A DNA stretch of 64,000 bases, taken from Diplosphaera chodatii (lineage: Eukaryota > Chlorophyta > Trebouxiophyceae > Prasiolales > Stichococcaceae). The DNA lies in NCBI GenBank assembly GCA_032358165.1, contig JAALGY010000023.1, positions 2,418,001 to 2,482,000 of the forward strand, in the 5' to 3' direction. Under the pieces are notes generated by a model. That model was not told the origin of the DNA and made no database searches. It saw only the letters and a program-made list of their open reading frames with translations. The stretch's first letter is position 1, and each line of letters starts with the position of its first letter. A program made the translations under genes and the position numbers. Shown here one piece after another: positions 1 to 13,363 of the stretch.

Positions 1-3000
1 CGCTGCTGTCGCTTCAGAAGTTTTGGAACCCAGGTATGTTGGATTTGTAGCGTGCTGGACGCGAGATTGTGTCTCTCATGACTACATCCTGTCGTCTGCT
101 GAGTCAAGAGTGGTCTCACGCTCAGCTACCTGATGTGCAGACCAGCAGCCGGGCCGTCACATTCCATCTGGTCAGCCACGGGTGGTAGCGGCAAAGATCC
201 TGGTGTCAGCGCACAGCGAGGCTATCATTGTCAGCCTGACAGAGACTGGAGACGTCTTGACGTATCTGCCAGACTGCCCTCCTGGGCCACCGACTCCAGA
301 CGCCTGCCTTGAGCCGACTTCCCATCCGCACCATGCCACCACGACAGGTGCGCAACAGTGCCACAGCCTGTGCCCGCCGTCTGTGGGATCTTCGCACCTA
401 CCAGCTTTGCCGAGGTGCTGACAGAAGTGCACCTGCAGCGCAGATGAAGCGTCGAGGACAGCTGGCAACGATGCTCAGCTGTTGACGGGACCGCTGGTGG
501 CAGCTGCCTTTGCAACAGACGGCCAGCATATCCTACTGGCAGCTGAGACGCACTGGATGCTGCTGCATGCACCCCTTTGGGAGGCAAGGCTAACAGTCTC
601 GCCCTTTGAAAGCATGAGATAAGCTTTGCTGATACTGTGTGCCAACAGTGGATCTGGAGCGCCTTGTAGCAGACACCTGGGTAATGTGGCTGCAGGTGCG
701 TGGCCCACCACATCTGGAGTACATCGTCTCAAGCGGTAGTGTTGCAGATATGGCTTCTGGCTTTGGGAGACTGGCAGACTGCTGCATGTTCCCAGTCTCA
801 ACTCGAGGCAAGGGTTGCGCCTGCAGATGCAGGGTGATTTGCTGTGTTTCACTTAGTTATGATTTATTTTCACGACCAGTTGCTGCGCTGCAGGTGAGTG
901 CCACTGGGCGCTCTGCTCGACCACAAGCGCTGTGACGGTATTCAGATTGCATCCAGACAGCAGCAGCTGTGCACCCGCGCAGCAGCCAGCAGCAGCCATC
1001 TATCTGCCGGCACCTGGCGCTGCTGTGTGCAGCACACGACTGCTATTGACTGGCAGTACCCAGCTGGCGGTGCTCTGCAGCCACAGCCCTGCAACTCGAG
1101 GCAGTTGCCACAGCCGGGCGGCAGACGCCGGCGAGGCTGCACAGCTCAAAGTATCTGTGCTGGATGCCTCAGTTGCTCTGGCAGCTGGCAAGCAGCTGCA
1201 ACAATTGCAGCCGGTCCGCAGTGCCACCTTGCTCTCACCCAGCACAGCGGAGGATGCAGTCACGCAGCAGCTGCTGGCAGGAGGCGACAGCGGCACGCCC
1301 CACTTGCTCGTACAGGTGGGTGGAGCGCATGCTGATGCCACTCCAGTAACACCTATGCCAAATGCAGAACTAGGCACTACATCGCAATGCTTGCCCCGTT
1401 CTGTACGCAGGGCTGGCAGTCTGGCTCCGTCTCTCTGGCGCCCATTGCCAGTGTGGCGGCTGGCGACGACCTGAGGGTGCAGCTGCCATGCCCACACAGC
1501 AGGGCAGTCACCTGCCTGATGCAGCACAGGCAGCAGCCCGCACAGCCCCAGGCTCTGCCTCAACTTATACTTTTGTCAGGTCTGGTGGCAGTCCACATGT
1601 GCATGAGGCACTGTCACTGCACGATGACCTGCCCATTCGACTGGGTGTGCTTGCATTGCTGAGCAGGTCGTTGTTGACACGGCAGGTGCAGCAGACGGCA
1701 CAGTCAAAGCTTGGAGCCTCGCCCATGATGACTTTGGCAAGACTCTTTTCACAGTGACTGCGCACAGCGGGGCTGTTGCACAGATAAAGGCAATGCCAGC
1801 CCATTCAGGTACCTCATGATATCCAGTTACATCAGCTCATGCACTGCAGCACACTAGCATGCGACAAGCACATGTATGGTATACGCATATGGCTCTGACA
1901 TCACAGGTACCTGGCAGAATTGCGTCCTCAGCAGCGGCACAGATGGCATCGTCTGCGTTTCCTCCATGGTATCAGGCCGCTGTGAGCGTGTGCTGCCAGG
2001 TGGGAGGCACCCCTGCACACTGAATGGTAATGAGGCGCTGCATGTACTGTGCTCCTGGGCTGTCACATGATGGAGGAGATGGACAGTGCTGTCTGTCCCC
2101 GCTGCAGGGCATCCTGTGGGCTGTGACATTCAGATGGCCGTGGATGCGAGGCGCGGCTACTTGTTTTGCCTCTGCACGGGTGGTGATGCTGAGACAGTTG
2201 CCATCGTGTGGGATCTGCATTCAGGTCAGGGCGCCAAGACCTGCTGCATCAGTCCACAATTCATGCAGGCTGCAGTATAACACAGTCTGCTGGTCAGAGC
2301 ACCAGTGGATGTCAATAACCACGTCTGTCCTCCTGATGCAACACTCATTGTGGACTGATTGGCTGCCTTGCAGGGGTTCAGGATAGGACGTTATGGGGCG
2401 CAGCGGCTCATGCACAGTTTGACCATGTGGACTCCAGCACTTCAGAAGATGCAGTAGGATACGGACTTTCTCGACCTCACACGACAGCTCTCAGCCAGGG
2501 ATACAATGTGCCTGAAGGGGTGCTGATACACTCGGTCGCGGTGCGGCAGCTGCTCGCCACTCAGACCGCACATTTCGCAGGTGCAGCAGTGACACACGGC
2601 ACTTGAAGTCCAGGCGCAGTCAGCAAATCTGCCTACCATTTGCAACCCAGCTGCACCCCTTGAGGGTTGGCCGGTGCCTAGAAGTACGGCCGACTGACTG
2701 GTGCATCCTTCCTATCTGCAGATGTGGCACTGGCGCTGGCGCTGCTGCATCTGTGGGGTGTGGACTCAGCAGTGGACAGCTGTTTGCGGGCGCTGCTAGC
2801 AGAACTGGAGCTGCTGCAGTTGCCACAGGTGGCACAGCAGGCGCCTGTCAAGAGTGCAGCCGCACGCACTGCCGGGATGCAGCAGCGGGCTGCACTTCTG
2901 CCAGCCATGATAAGTAATGACGCAATCACGATATCAGTGCCTGTCCGACAGCAGGCTACAGCAACGCCTTCTCACCAGCGTCAGCAGCTGCAGCAGGAAG

Positions 3001-6000
3001 CACAGCAGAGAGACTCCTCAACAGGCCAGCAGCACACATTACCAGCCTTGCTGGAGCACAGCCCTGTCATGGCTGCGCACAGGGTGCTGGCCATTGCGGC
3101 GCTTGCCCATCGTCTTCAGGCAGCCCCACAGCCAACTCAATCAACGGTGAAGCTGCCACCCACTGCTAAGTGCAGATGGTGCATATTGGCAACATATATT
3201 TACGGGCTGAGCTCACGGTCTGTACCGTCATGTTGCAGGCTGTGGCGTGCAGCGCATTGCTGGACTTTGTTGCCACCGCCTTGCATCACGGCACGCAAAT
3301 CATTGCTGCACCGCCACTGGACATCCTGTTACCATTCTCGCAGGTACAAATCTAAACTCCTCGCAACTGCTTGCGCAGATGTCGGTTGCTGTGCGGCGTA
3401 CAGTATGTTACCCCCCGCCCACAGTGACATTGGCAATGGGTGTGGTGCCATTCTCAGGATCTGAATGTGCACGTGCGGGAGGCGGCACGCATGCTGCTGC
3501 GGGCGCGCCGCGCTGTGGCCGTCGACAGCGGTTTGGAGGCGCTGCCGCCCGAGGCATCTGCCCTGCTGCGCCTGCCGGAGGACAGCCCTGGCGGAGTGGT
3601 CACGGCCGCGCAGCTGCAGCAGCATGCAGCAGAGGTGCCACCAACATGACCAAACTCTGTAGTCTGTCGGAAACAAGCTTGTGAGGTTTGATGACGAGGT
3701 TCACTGACCTTTTCACTGCTGGTGCGTGCAGTTGCTGGTGGCTGCTTCAGTATGTTTGGAACAGCCCGGTGCAGTGCCACCTCAGCTGCTGGCCATCACG
3801 GCCTCCGGTAGGCGGCCACACACACGCTTGCTACTGCAGCATTGTGCCAGTTTCACATGCCACCCTTCATCTTACGCCTGCCTGACCTGAGAGTTGATGG
3901 CACATGAAGCTTCCTATCTACAGCGTTGTTGCAACCCGAGCAGGGATCCTGGGACTGGCGTGTGCGGTGCCGGCACCCCACGGGGCAGAGGCGGCGGCGC
4001 TGCTGGCGCAGGCCCTCTCAGGGCCTTGTGCCGGCAGCTGGAGGCCGCACCTGGGCTCCCTGCGCAGCCTGACAGACAGGTGTGGCATGTCAGCAGCAGG
4101 ATATAATGCCTTGACATGCTGTGCAGAAAGGGGCAAGGCGATAAGCACAGGCTGCATGGACCGAGGCGCGTGCAAGCTGCGGCCAAACACTTCATACACA
4201 ACATGCGAAACAGGCAGCTCTTCCTTGCAGATTGTTCGAGGTGTGCGCACGCAATGGCGTGGGGACTGCTCGGCCACCGAGGCGGCTGTCCCGCCGCTCT
4301 GGGGTCGAAACATCGCCTCTGGCAACGCCCCTCAGCATGGGAGGCAGCAGCAGCCCATTCAGCGCAGAGAGGCCTTCCGAGGGTCATGCTTTGGATGGCA
4401 TACACATCGCAGACTTCGACACCAGCTCGGTGCAAGGTGATGTGAGATCACCACAGCCGTCTGAGCCACAGCCGCACCAGCAGCCAGAGCAGCAGCAGCA
4501 GCAGCAGGAAGGAGCGCCCTCGTGCCGTGATGCAGCAGGTGAGGCACTCCTTCCGAGCCGAGGACAACCATATGGTTCTGCTGCAGCACTGTGTGTTAAC
4601 ACTGCAAGGGTCAGCGTTTGCTGCAGATTGCCATGCTGCAACATGTTGATAGATCGCAAGTGGCATCAGTCGGCGCTTGGACAGGCTGGTAGTGTCGACG
4701 CGCACCGCAATCTCGCTGTTTCGGCTATGACAGTTGGATGAAGCTGGCCAAACCACTCGACCTGTGGGCCACCTGTGTGCAGCGGGTCTGCTGCCTGCGC
4801 TGGCACTGTTCGACCTCCCGGGCTTCGTGCTGCTGCTGTCGCGGCGGCTGGCAGCTGGCGGTGCTGAGGCCTCCAGCCCCACGCACCTCATGTCTTTCTT
4901 GGCGCTGCTGCGGCTCGCACGTTCTCACCAGGCAAGCTGTGCACCTCTCCATGCTCGCTGGGCCATCAACAGCCGATCCGGCGGCGTGCCCTTATGTACG
5001 GTTGTTGGAGAGTTTAGGACGACGAAGCCTTTACAACGTTTCGACTGTACTTGCGCAGGGCCTGCAGGCGCTGGCAGCGCACTTGCCAGCCGTTGTGGCG
5101 GCTGTGCTGCGCGCACTGGGCGAGCTGCAGTTGCGCAGGGCATGCCTGCACGTGCGTGCTGTTCCCGCTGACTCTCCTCCCACTCATGTTTTCACTCGGT
5201 CACCTCGATTGCATCAGAGCAGATTCTTTCTGCGAGCGCATACATACAGCATGCGCCTATTGGCTGCTGGCAGCCACTGCTTCCTATGCTCTGAGAAGGC
5301 CACCATCCGCCTTGTGCAATGGCATGCTGTGTGGGCGCTGCAGGGCGTCACGATGGTGGTGCAGGAGCTGTGCCGGCAGCTGCCCACCATCGACTTCCAG
5401 AACACGGCGCAGCTGCTTGCTGTGGGGGTGCCAGGTGCGCTGTTGCTGCTAGCTGCTCCATCAACGCTCTCGATGGAGCGCGTGCCTGCAAAGCAGACTA
5501 TCTTTCGCTGTACAAATGCAGCAACTCGGATCGTTGAGGTCAGCAGCCATCTTTTGAACGCTGACATGGAGCGCAGGGTTGCAAGTCGCCTCTGGCAGCA
5601 CCGCCACAGGGCTGGCGGGTGCTGCGGGGCTGGCCAACGCCCCTCAGCCGCCCGGGCGCTCCGCACTGCTGTATGACATGCAAAGCGGCGCACTCCGCAT
5701 ACACCTGGTGACAGCACACGACCTGGCCACCACCGGCTCAGGTGCCCAAAGGTGTTGATGGGCTGTGTATCACTGCTGCCCATTGACAGCATTACCATAG
5801 TCTCCTCTTCGAGCTTAGACTGTGGACGGGCTGCTTGCATACGCATTTCGTCAATGTGCCGGTGCAGATGCCAGACACAGTGATGTGTCAGCACTTGCAT
5901 TCGACGCCACCGGTGCGCGCCTGGCAGCACTGTCAGTCCTGCTGCCGGAAGAACAGCCACCTTCAGCCGCAGCGGGCAGAACGGCTGCCAAGGAGTCTGT

Positions 6001-6468
6001 CAGCGGCGTGGTGCGGGTGTGGGCTCTGGAGCTCGGCTTTGCGCAGCGGCTGCAGCAGCTGCGGGGGCCTGTGTCGATCGAGCCACTAGTCTGCAGGCCG
6101 GTGAGTGTGGCCGCAGTACGGCTGTGAAGTGCTGCATGCTGAGGTGCCAAGGTGCACGGGCTGATGGTCTTGTGGATGCGGTTTTGCAGGTGGCGCTGAG
6201 TGTTGGCTCACCGGTATCAACAGCTGGCAGCGCAGACATGGACCTGCGGTTCCAGGTCAAATGGCAGCCGAGCGGAAAGAACATAGCCGTCATGCACGCC
6301 GGCAAACTCCTCACCATGGTTGCCTGCTGGACGTGCAGCTCTGGTGCTGATTTTATGACCGTCTGGATCCGGAAAGAGTTGCCAATATTGAGTGGCAAAC
6401 AGTACTGCATCGTCTACGAGCAACGGAGGTCTGTTGCTTTCCTGCATCCAAGGACACGTGCAGGTTGA
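1..6468 (+). CDS. WDR7/rabconnectin-3 beta-like WD40 protein, 5' end missing
   Basis: Multi-exon gene entering from the left edge. WDR7-type proteins carry N- and C-terminal WD40 propellers around a helical middle and act with rabconnectin-3 alpha in V-ATPase assembly on endosomes. Seen here in order: WD-like strands at about 500-600 (TDGQHILLAAETHWMLLHA), a long exon at about 930-1315, a clear WD repeat at 1675-1800 (ADGTVKAWSLAHDDFGKTLF), the segment NCVLSSGTDGIVCVSSM followed by GRCERVLPG at 1918-2000, and RGYLFCLCTGGDAETV at about 2150-2200. The helical middle shows NVHVREAARMLLRARRAVAV near 3466 and LLAITASG near 3790. The C-terminal propeller includes VSALAFDATGARLAALSVL near 5887, GVVRVWALELGF near 6009, and a last exon with DLRFQVKWQPSGKNIAVMHA. 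The stop at 6468 is the end of the open frame, so a last intron is possible. Family call is from remembered plant homologues; exon edges are approximate. Confidence 0.75.
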
Positions 6469-6714
6469 TGACCTAGCTTCATCCTTGAAACCAAATAACC
6501 AATGTATCGCCCGCAGGCTACAATTCCATATAGCGCAACCTTCTGTTGTCATAGCAGTATTACGCAGGAGGTGCCTATGCGATGCTAGAGCCCCCATCCC
6601 GTGCAGACATTGCCATCTCCTCACATGCGCTGCTGTCGACAGCTGAGGACAGCTGCAAGTCTTGAGCCACATCAGACTGGCCAGGGCGACAGCTGACATG
6701 CCTGGACATAATAG

Positions 6715-9700
6715 ATGTGTTCAAATCGAGACAGGAGCGAGAGGAGCACGCGTGCAGATAACAGACAGCCAAATGCTGCACTCCAGGAGATCGCGCGAAG
6801 GCGCATGGCCAAGCAGATCAGCCAGGCGCGCGCAGAGGACCTGCCACATGAGGTAGTCAGTAAGGCATCCAACAGCGAGTCCACTCAGCTCCGCAACTCT
6901 GCGCAACCTCCGGACGCTGCGAGCCGTGGATGTGCCAACACAGCAGCAATGCGCGGCAATGCTGTGCCAGCAGTCATAGACATGACGCAGTCGTCCTTCA
7001 GCCCCAAAAGCAGCACTGCAGCTGCGACGGATCCCCTGCGTGGCCTGAGCACATCGAATGCCATCGCCTTGGAGGATGACGTGAGCGATGATGAGCCTCA
7101 ACCTGCCAATGCGGCGGAAGTGGCACAAAGGCAGCAGCGGCAGCGCAGTGAGCCCAGGCGACTCAACAGGCTGCGGCGAGCGGGTCTTTACAGAAAAGAT
7201 TCTGACGGAGCCAGCAGCAATGCACAGGGAGAGGGAGAGCACAATGCTGGCATAAGCATTGACGGTCTAGTAGCAGGCTTCGGCAGTCTCCAGGTAACTG
7301 CTTCTTTACTTACCTGATCATTGCAGTCACCTGGCGACAGCGCATCCACCATGGAAGCATAGGCAATCACATGCAACGAGTTCGATCGTAGTCTCAGGCT
7401 CACTTCTGGCACAAACGTACACATGTAGGTCTCACGGAGCAATCCAGGTGGGCAAAACCCCAGCCTGAGGACCAGCCTAGCGGCAGCCGCAGCGCTGCCA
7501 CTGCCGTGTGACACAGCCTCCAGGCTTGCTGCAGCAGCAGCACTGCCGCTCCGTGACCCAAGTAACGATCGCGTCCGCAGTATTGACAGTTCAGCTCACA
7601 GCAGCTCAGATGTGGCAATCACCGGAGAACACATCACAGGCAGAGCAGCAGATGGACCAGCAAGCTCGCCTGGACAGAGCACAGAGGGCGCAGTGCAAGC
7701 TGGAGGCAGGTCCATGCTCAGGAGGCCAGACAGCCATAGCAGCACGCCTCCAACGCTGCTGGACAGCTCCAGTTGTGACGATGACTACAGTGATGCCGAT
7801 GCAGAATGGTGCAGCGACACCCACAGCCGCAGCGCCGACTCCCATGACAGCGGCGCATCGGGTGCCAACTTTGTTTTGCAGCCCTGTCCACGGTGACCCC
7901 GTCAGGAGGGGGTTTGGGATGACTCACAGACGATAACCATGACCACCATGTTTGTTTTGCCTAAAGCATATCAGGTGCAGCAGATGACGCCCCGCCCCTT
8001 GCTGCAGGGGCGGCGCCGGGTGAGCCATACCGTCTGGGAGATGCCGGAGAGTTCAGCCTAGACGCGGATGTCGCTGGCATGCTGTACACGTATCAGCTGG
8101 ACGGCGTTGCATGGCTGTACAGGCTGCACACCCTGCAGCAGGGGGGCATCCTTGCAGGTGGGAGCTCTTGGTCCGATTGCATGTCCCCTGGCTAAGCCTC
8201 TCACTGCCTGTCAGCGTTTGCAGCTATACATTGTGGCACCCTGCGCTGAAGCTGCATCTGTTGGCATGACTGCAGATGACATGGGCCTGGGCAAGGTGAG
8301 CCTTGAGGGGCTGGCTTTGGGGATTGATGTCATGTTGTTGTCCATGCTCTGGGCAGCCTACAGTTATGGCGCACCCCGATCCTGCCTTGCAGCGCAGCAT
8401 CTGGTAGGCAGGCGTCTCTGCAGCCTGCAGTGTGCTGAAGTGTGCGACCGGCTGTGCTGCAGACGATGCAGTGCGCAGCGTTCCTGGCGGGCATGGTGCG
8501 CAGCCGCCTCATCCGGCGCGCCATGGTGCTGGCCCCCAAGACACTGCTGGGGCAGTGGGCCGCGGAGCTGCGGCGCTGCGGCCTCGGCGGCCGCGTGTTC
8601 GAGTACCACGGCACCAGCGCACCAGACAGGTGCCAGGGCGGGGAGTGCTCGCTACACATGCACACACCGCTCGGCTGCGCCGCTGGCCCACGTCTGTCAA
8701 ACCAGCTGTTGGAGGCTGCAGCACATGGTGAATAGGAGTCCCTTTCAACGCGCACTTGGGCCACTGCAGGGACATGGCGCTGCGTCGGGCGTTTCAAGAA
8801 CGTGGGGTGCTGCTGACGTCGTATGGGATGGTCCTCCACAATGCCGAGGCGCTGGCCGCCCCACCCAGGCGGCTGCGGGCCGAGGATGGAGACGCAGCCC
8901 TGTGGGACTTCATGTTCCTCGACGAGGTGCCCAGGACTTCTGCCTTCATTCAAGCATATTCGGCACAAGCCAATGCAATGTTGCACTGTCGTGCAGTAGC
9001 CTGCGCCTCCCGTCTTGCATGGAAGCAAAATTGATGCAATTGTGGGTGGTACCCTTTGCTGCAGGGCCACAAGGTCAAGAACGCCAAGACGAAGCTGGTG
9101 CAGGCGCTGCGCACGGTGCCGGTGGGCGTGCGTGTGATCCTCAGCGGCACGCCCATCCAGAACAACCTCGGGGAGATGCACGCCCTGTACGACTTTGCCT
9201 GTGAGGTGTGCACTGCCTCTCCCTCGCTGCTGCCTTGCACTACCGTGCTGTGGAGCGCAATGGCAGCCATCAGGCAGTAAAGCAGCATCGACATCTGTCA
9301 GCAGACACACAGCACATGTGCTGTGTGATGCTACAGGGGCTGCTTGGCGATGCACGGCGCTTCAAGGACTTCTATTCACGGCCCATCGAGGCCGGCAACG
9401 ACCGCCACGCCACCGAGCGCATGCGCCAGGTGCTGCGACGCGTTGTTGCGGGTCATGCAGTGCATGTCATACCCAGCAGCCCATCGACCTGCTGTGCATC
9501 GGTGGCATGGCGCCCAGTCTAGTTGCATGGTAGCTGGCCAAGGGTATGCAGCTGTCCAGGTGGCGGCGGGGCGTGCAGCGGATTTGCGGGCGACCATAGC
9601 GCCATTCTTCCTGCGCCGGGAGAAGGGCAGCGTGGAGCGCGTGCGAGCCAGGTGCGGGCTGCAGGAGAGGCACCGTATTGAGAAAGCAGGGCCGTTGCAA

Positions 9701-12700
9701 GCAAGTATCTCCTGGAGCACTCACATGCTGGCCATAGAAGTGCTGCAGTGCCAGGTTGTACCCTTGCTGTGTGGTCGGAACGTGCTCGTTGCATCCACAG
9801 GTCCGCAGGGGCAGGCTCTGCCGATGCAGACGCTCCGCCACCAGAGCCAATGCCACACAAAAATGACCTCATCATCTGGCTTCGCATGCAGCCCCTGCAG
9901 CGGCAACTCTACGAGGTGCAGGCTCTCAATGGCTGTAGTAGTGCAGGCAGGGTGAACTAAAGGTTGACGCGCTATCCAACATATGATGATGTACATATTG
10001 GTGCAAGGGTCGCTGACCGATGGCAAGGTGTCTGCAGGCATTCCTGGAGAGCAAGGACGTGAAGAAGGCACTCAACCAGTCGCAATCGGCGCTCTCAGCA
10101 ATCACGGTGCTGAAGAAGGTATACCAAGCAGAGGGCGCCTAGCTGATGGCTCACCTCAAGTCTATGGTCGTAGCGGGAGTGTTCCTGCTGCCAATGTTAT
10201 TGATCACATCCCAAAGCATCGCTAAGCATGATATACAAGCATATGCCAACTGCTTAACAGCGACCATTCAGTATATCAGCACATTGCAGTCAATCACAAC
10301 TGCAACATCGTAAGCGAGAGAGCCTTTTGCAGGTTTGCGATCATCCGGCACTGCTCAGTGAACGAGCAGCTTCGATCATTGCCCAGAAGGGTAGGTGCGG
10401 CCGCGTTGATGGCACTGACCTGAACGACCTGATGCTTCGAGCACTGTTACAGTAGTCACATGTGAACATGAATACTCCCATGCTTCCTCCAGGCAGCAAG
10501 CCCAATGGTCGGCAGCAAAGCCACGAGACATCCCCTGATGCCTTTGTGAAGTCAGAGTGTTCAGAGGCAGATGCAATATCTGCAGAGCCAACGGTGTCAG
10601 TGGACAACGTGCTCATGGGCGAGATACACAGAACAGGTGCACCTCGTAGCATGCACTATCAATTACTCAGCTAGCAGTTGATGGCATTGCCGTGTGTACC
10701 TGCGATTCACACACATGGCTTGCTGTGTGCAGATGTAGAGTCGTCGTGCAAGACCCGCTTTGTGATGGAGCTCCTAACTCAGCTGGTGTCCGAGGTAAGC
10801 CTTGCAGTAATGTGGACATCTCTCAGGTGGAGCCCGTCTGTTGCGAGGCATGAATACTTTTTTTCAAGCATCGATTGCTGCTGTGCCATTGATCAGACTT
10901 GAGTGATGGCTCGGCGGTCAACGAACGTGTCATGTGCTGCAGGGCCACAGGACACTCATCTTCAGCCAGTCGCGTGTGATGCTGGACATCCTGCAGATCG
11001 CTATCGTGGCAGCAGACTGGGACTTCCTCCGGCTGGACGGCAGCATCACTTCAGCCACTGACCGCTCGGTGGGCTGCTGCTGACAGGGGCCTCAGTTCTT
11101 GCAGTCCCTGCCACCTTGTAGCACGTCCCATGCGTCCAAACAACAAGAAATGCATATACATGGCATCAGAGAAAGTAAATGTGGTATTGGACCGACTGTT
11201 GACCCAAACGACTAGTTTTGTGTGGCAGGCAATCGTGGCGCGGTTCCAGCGCGACGCCAGCATCCCCATCTGCCTGCTGACCTCGCAAGTGGGCGGCCTG
11301 GGGCTGACGCTGACGGCGGCGGATCGCGTCATCCTGGTCGACCCAAGCTGGAATCGTAAGTTTTGTACGACGTGTTGTAATGCAGCAGGGCATAAACTGA
11401 ACGTCATCATCAGCAGAGTACACAGTGCATGCCTGTCGAACCTGCAGCCGCGGCCGACAACCAGAGCGTGGACCGCGCCTACCGCATCGGCCAGACCAGG
11501 CACGCAACTGCCATTTGCTCATGGCAGCAGTCGCACCAATGCTTGCGCAACATCCAGTGACGAGCTTGAGGTCGTGCTGTCGTTGGATCCCTGACGATGG
11601 CTGGAGGGTTCCAACTTCTGCGCAGGGATGTGGTGGTGTACCGGCTGATCACCTGCGGCACGGTGGAGGAGAAGATCTACAGGCGGCAGGTGTTCAAGGG
11701 CGGCCTGAGCCGCGCGGGCATGCGCGAGGAGGAGCAGCTGCGCTACTTCAGCTACGTGGTGCGCCCCCTGCACTCCGGCCAGGCCATTGCATGGAAGGCG
11801 AGCCAGTCATGTGCAGCTTGCGCTCTGCAGGCATGCCACCGCCCTTGGCCTGACATCGCTTCGTACCCTGACATCATGCTCGCTTGATCTCGACAGGAGC
11901 TGCGGGACCTGTTCAGCCTGAAGGCGGAGGAGGTGGGGGCGTCCCGCACGCAGGCGGACCTGGCGGCGCGGCACGGCGCCCAGCGGAAAACCACCCCCGC
12001 CCTGGCCGCCCACCTGGCAGCCCTGCCCAACCTGCCCAACTACGTCGGTGAGCCCGCACCGCTCGCCTGTGCAGCAGCATGCTTTGCACGCCTGGGTGGA
12101 CCGGTGACTGATGTTTCTCAGCAGGCTATGATGCTGTCAGCACATCTCCACGACCATGCTTTCCTTTGGCAGCATGTGGTCAGACATGCATACGATGTAT
12201 GACTCAACAATACTTCGTGCTCGTGCATGGGTCTCTCCTTGTGTCGTAGGCTTCAGCGACCACGATCTGCTGTTCACCCGCCCAAACGAGCATGCGGGCC
12301 CGGGTCAACCGGGGGCTGAGGTGGACGTGCCCTCACACCGTCAGCAGCAGGCACGGCCACCAGCGGCGGTGCCGCCAGCCAGACGCCGTGCCACAGGTAC
12401 AGCAGCTACTGGTGCCCCACCTGCTGTCCTCGAACCAGTACACAACCTTCATCGCATCGCACAGCCATCGCATCGCATTGCATGGTGCGCTTCTGGCTGC
12501 ACAGAATCAGTGGTGACACGAGGCATGCATCGGTAGGCTGGGGCGGGGCGGGGGACCTCAGCAGCCTGCTGGAGAAGTCGTTGACGCTGCAGCCAAGGGA
12601 CAGCCAGGCCGAAGACTGCCGGCCAGCTGGCCTGGCTCCCGCCGCTGGTGGGCAGAACAGCAGCCAGCGCAGCAGCGGCCATGTGAGCAGCATCAAGGGT

Positions 12701-12922
12701 AGCAAGTTGCGGCCCGGCAGGCCACTTTCAGGGGATGCTGCACTCCGCCACAGCCTGGAAGATCCCCAGGCACGATTGGCAAAGGCGCGCTCGCTGCTGG
12801 GGGACGTGGCGCTGGTGGCAAAGCTGCCTGACCGGGGTGCAAAGCTGCGGGAGCAGGTCGCTGAACTGGAGGAGCAGGTGCAGAGGGGTCAGAGCGGCAG
12901 CGGGGGTGCAGCCCGTGGGTGA
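6715..12922 (+). CDS. SNF2-family DNA translocase, ERCC6L/PICH (plant CHR24) type
   Basis: ERCC6L/PICH is a SNF2 ATPase that coats ultrafine anaphase DNA bridges; CHR24 is the plant member. The proposed start (6715) opens a basic, disordered N-terminus with acidic patches (LEDDVSDDE; CDDDYSDADAEW). Helicase motifs run in order over short exons: LYTYQLDGVAWLYRLH (near 8083), Walker A DDMGLGK (8276-8295, then TMQCAAFLAG from 8461), FLDE then GHKVKN across an intron (the DEGH box, 8925/9064), SGTPIQNN (9144), PFFLRREKGSVERV (9601), GHRTLIFSQSRVMLDILQ (10944), LDGSITSATDR (11033), QVGGLGLTLTAADRVILVDP (11288) and DNQSVDRAYRIGQT (about 11456). After the motor come YRLITCGTVEEKIYRRQVFK, ELRDLFSLKAEEV and SDHDLLFTRPNEHAG, which are typical of the ERCC6L/CHR24 branch. 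The last exon ends in a coiled-coil-like stretch (LLGDVALVAKLPDRGAKL). Stop at 12920-12922. Confidence 0.88.
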
Positions 12923-13363
12923 GGTGTGACATGAACATTGCCACGAACACAGAGGAAAATGCGGTACTGATTGAGATTGCTTAGTGCTTTACAGCTGCTG
13001 GCCCACAACGCGTGCATGTGTAATGCAGTGCTGAACAACGCAGGGTGCCTGTCCGGCATCTGCTGTCCACCCCATGGCTGACACTGCAAGATTGCAATCT
13101 CAGTTTCTACTGTGTCTATGAGGCCTCCTGCATGCTGTGCTCCCCCCTACCGTCCAGCAGCAACTGTCGTCGTGGTGGACGTGTCGTTGCCAGCTGCACC
13201 GGCCGATGCTGCAGCAGACCCTGCTGCCGGGTTCGTGCCCACCTGCACAAGCCGGTTCGCATATGAGCAGGTTTGACCTGTGCGCAACGCCGCTTGACAC
13301 TGCTGCATGCTGTTGCGATGCCGCAATGTCGCCCTCTAGCTATGTCAGGTGATGACCAAACAC
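12923..13363. other. convergent spacer between the PICH-like gene and the next gene
   Basis: The two flanking genes converge here, so this stretch should hold both 3' untranslated regions. A tgtgtaatg at 13017-13025 contains the TGTAA motif used as a polyadenylation signal in green algae. No convincing open frame, RNA gene or repeat was seen. Confidence 0.4.

Noticed and set aside
8330..9355. 341-codon minus-strand frame
   Set aside because: Antisense to the SNF2 motifs I-III of the PICH-like gene.
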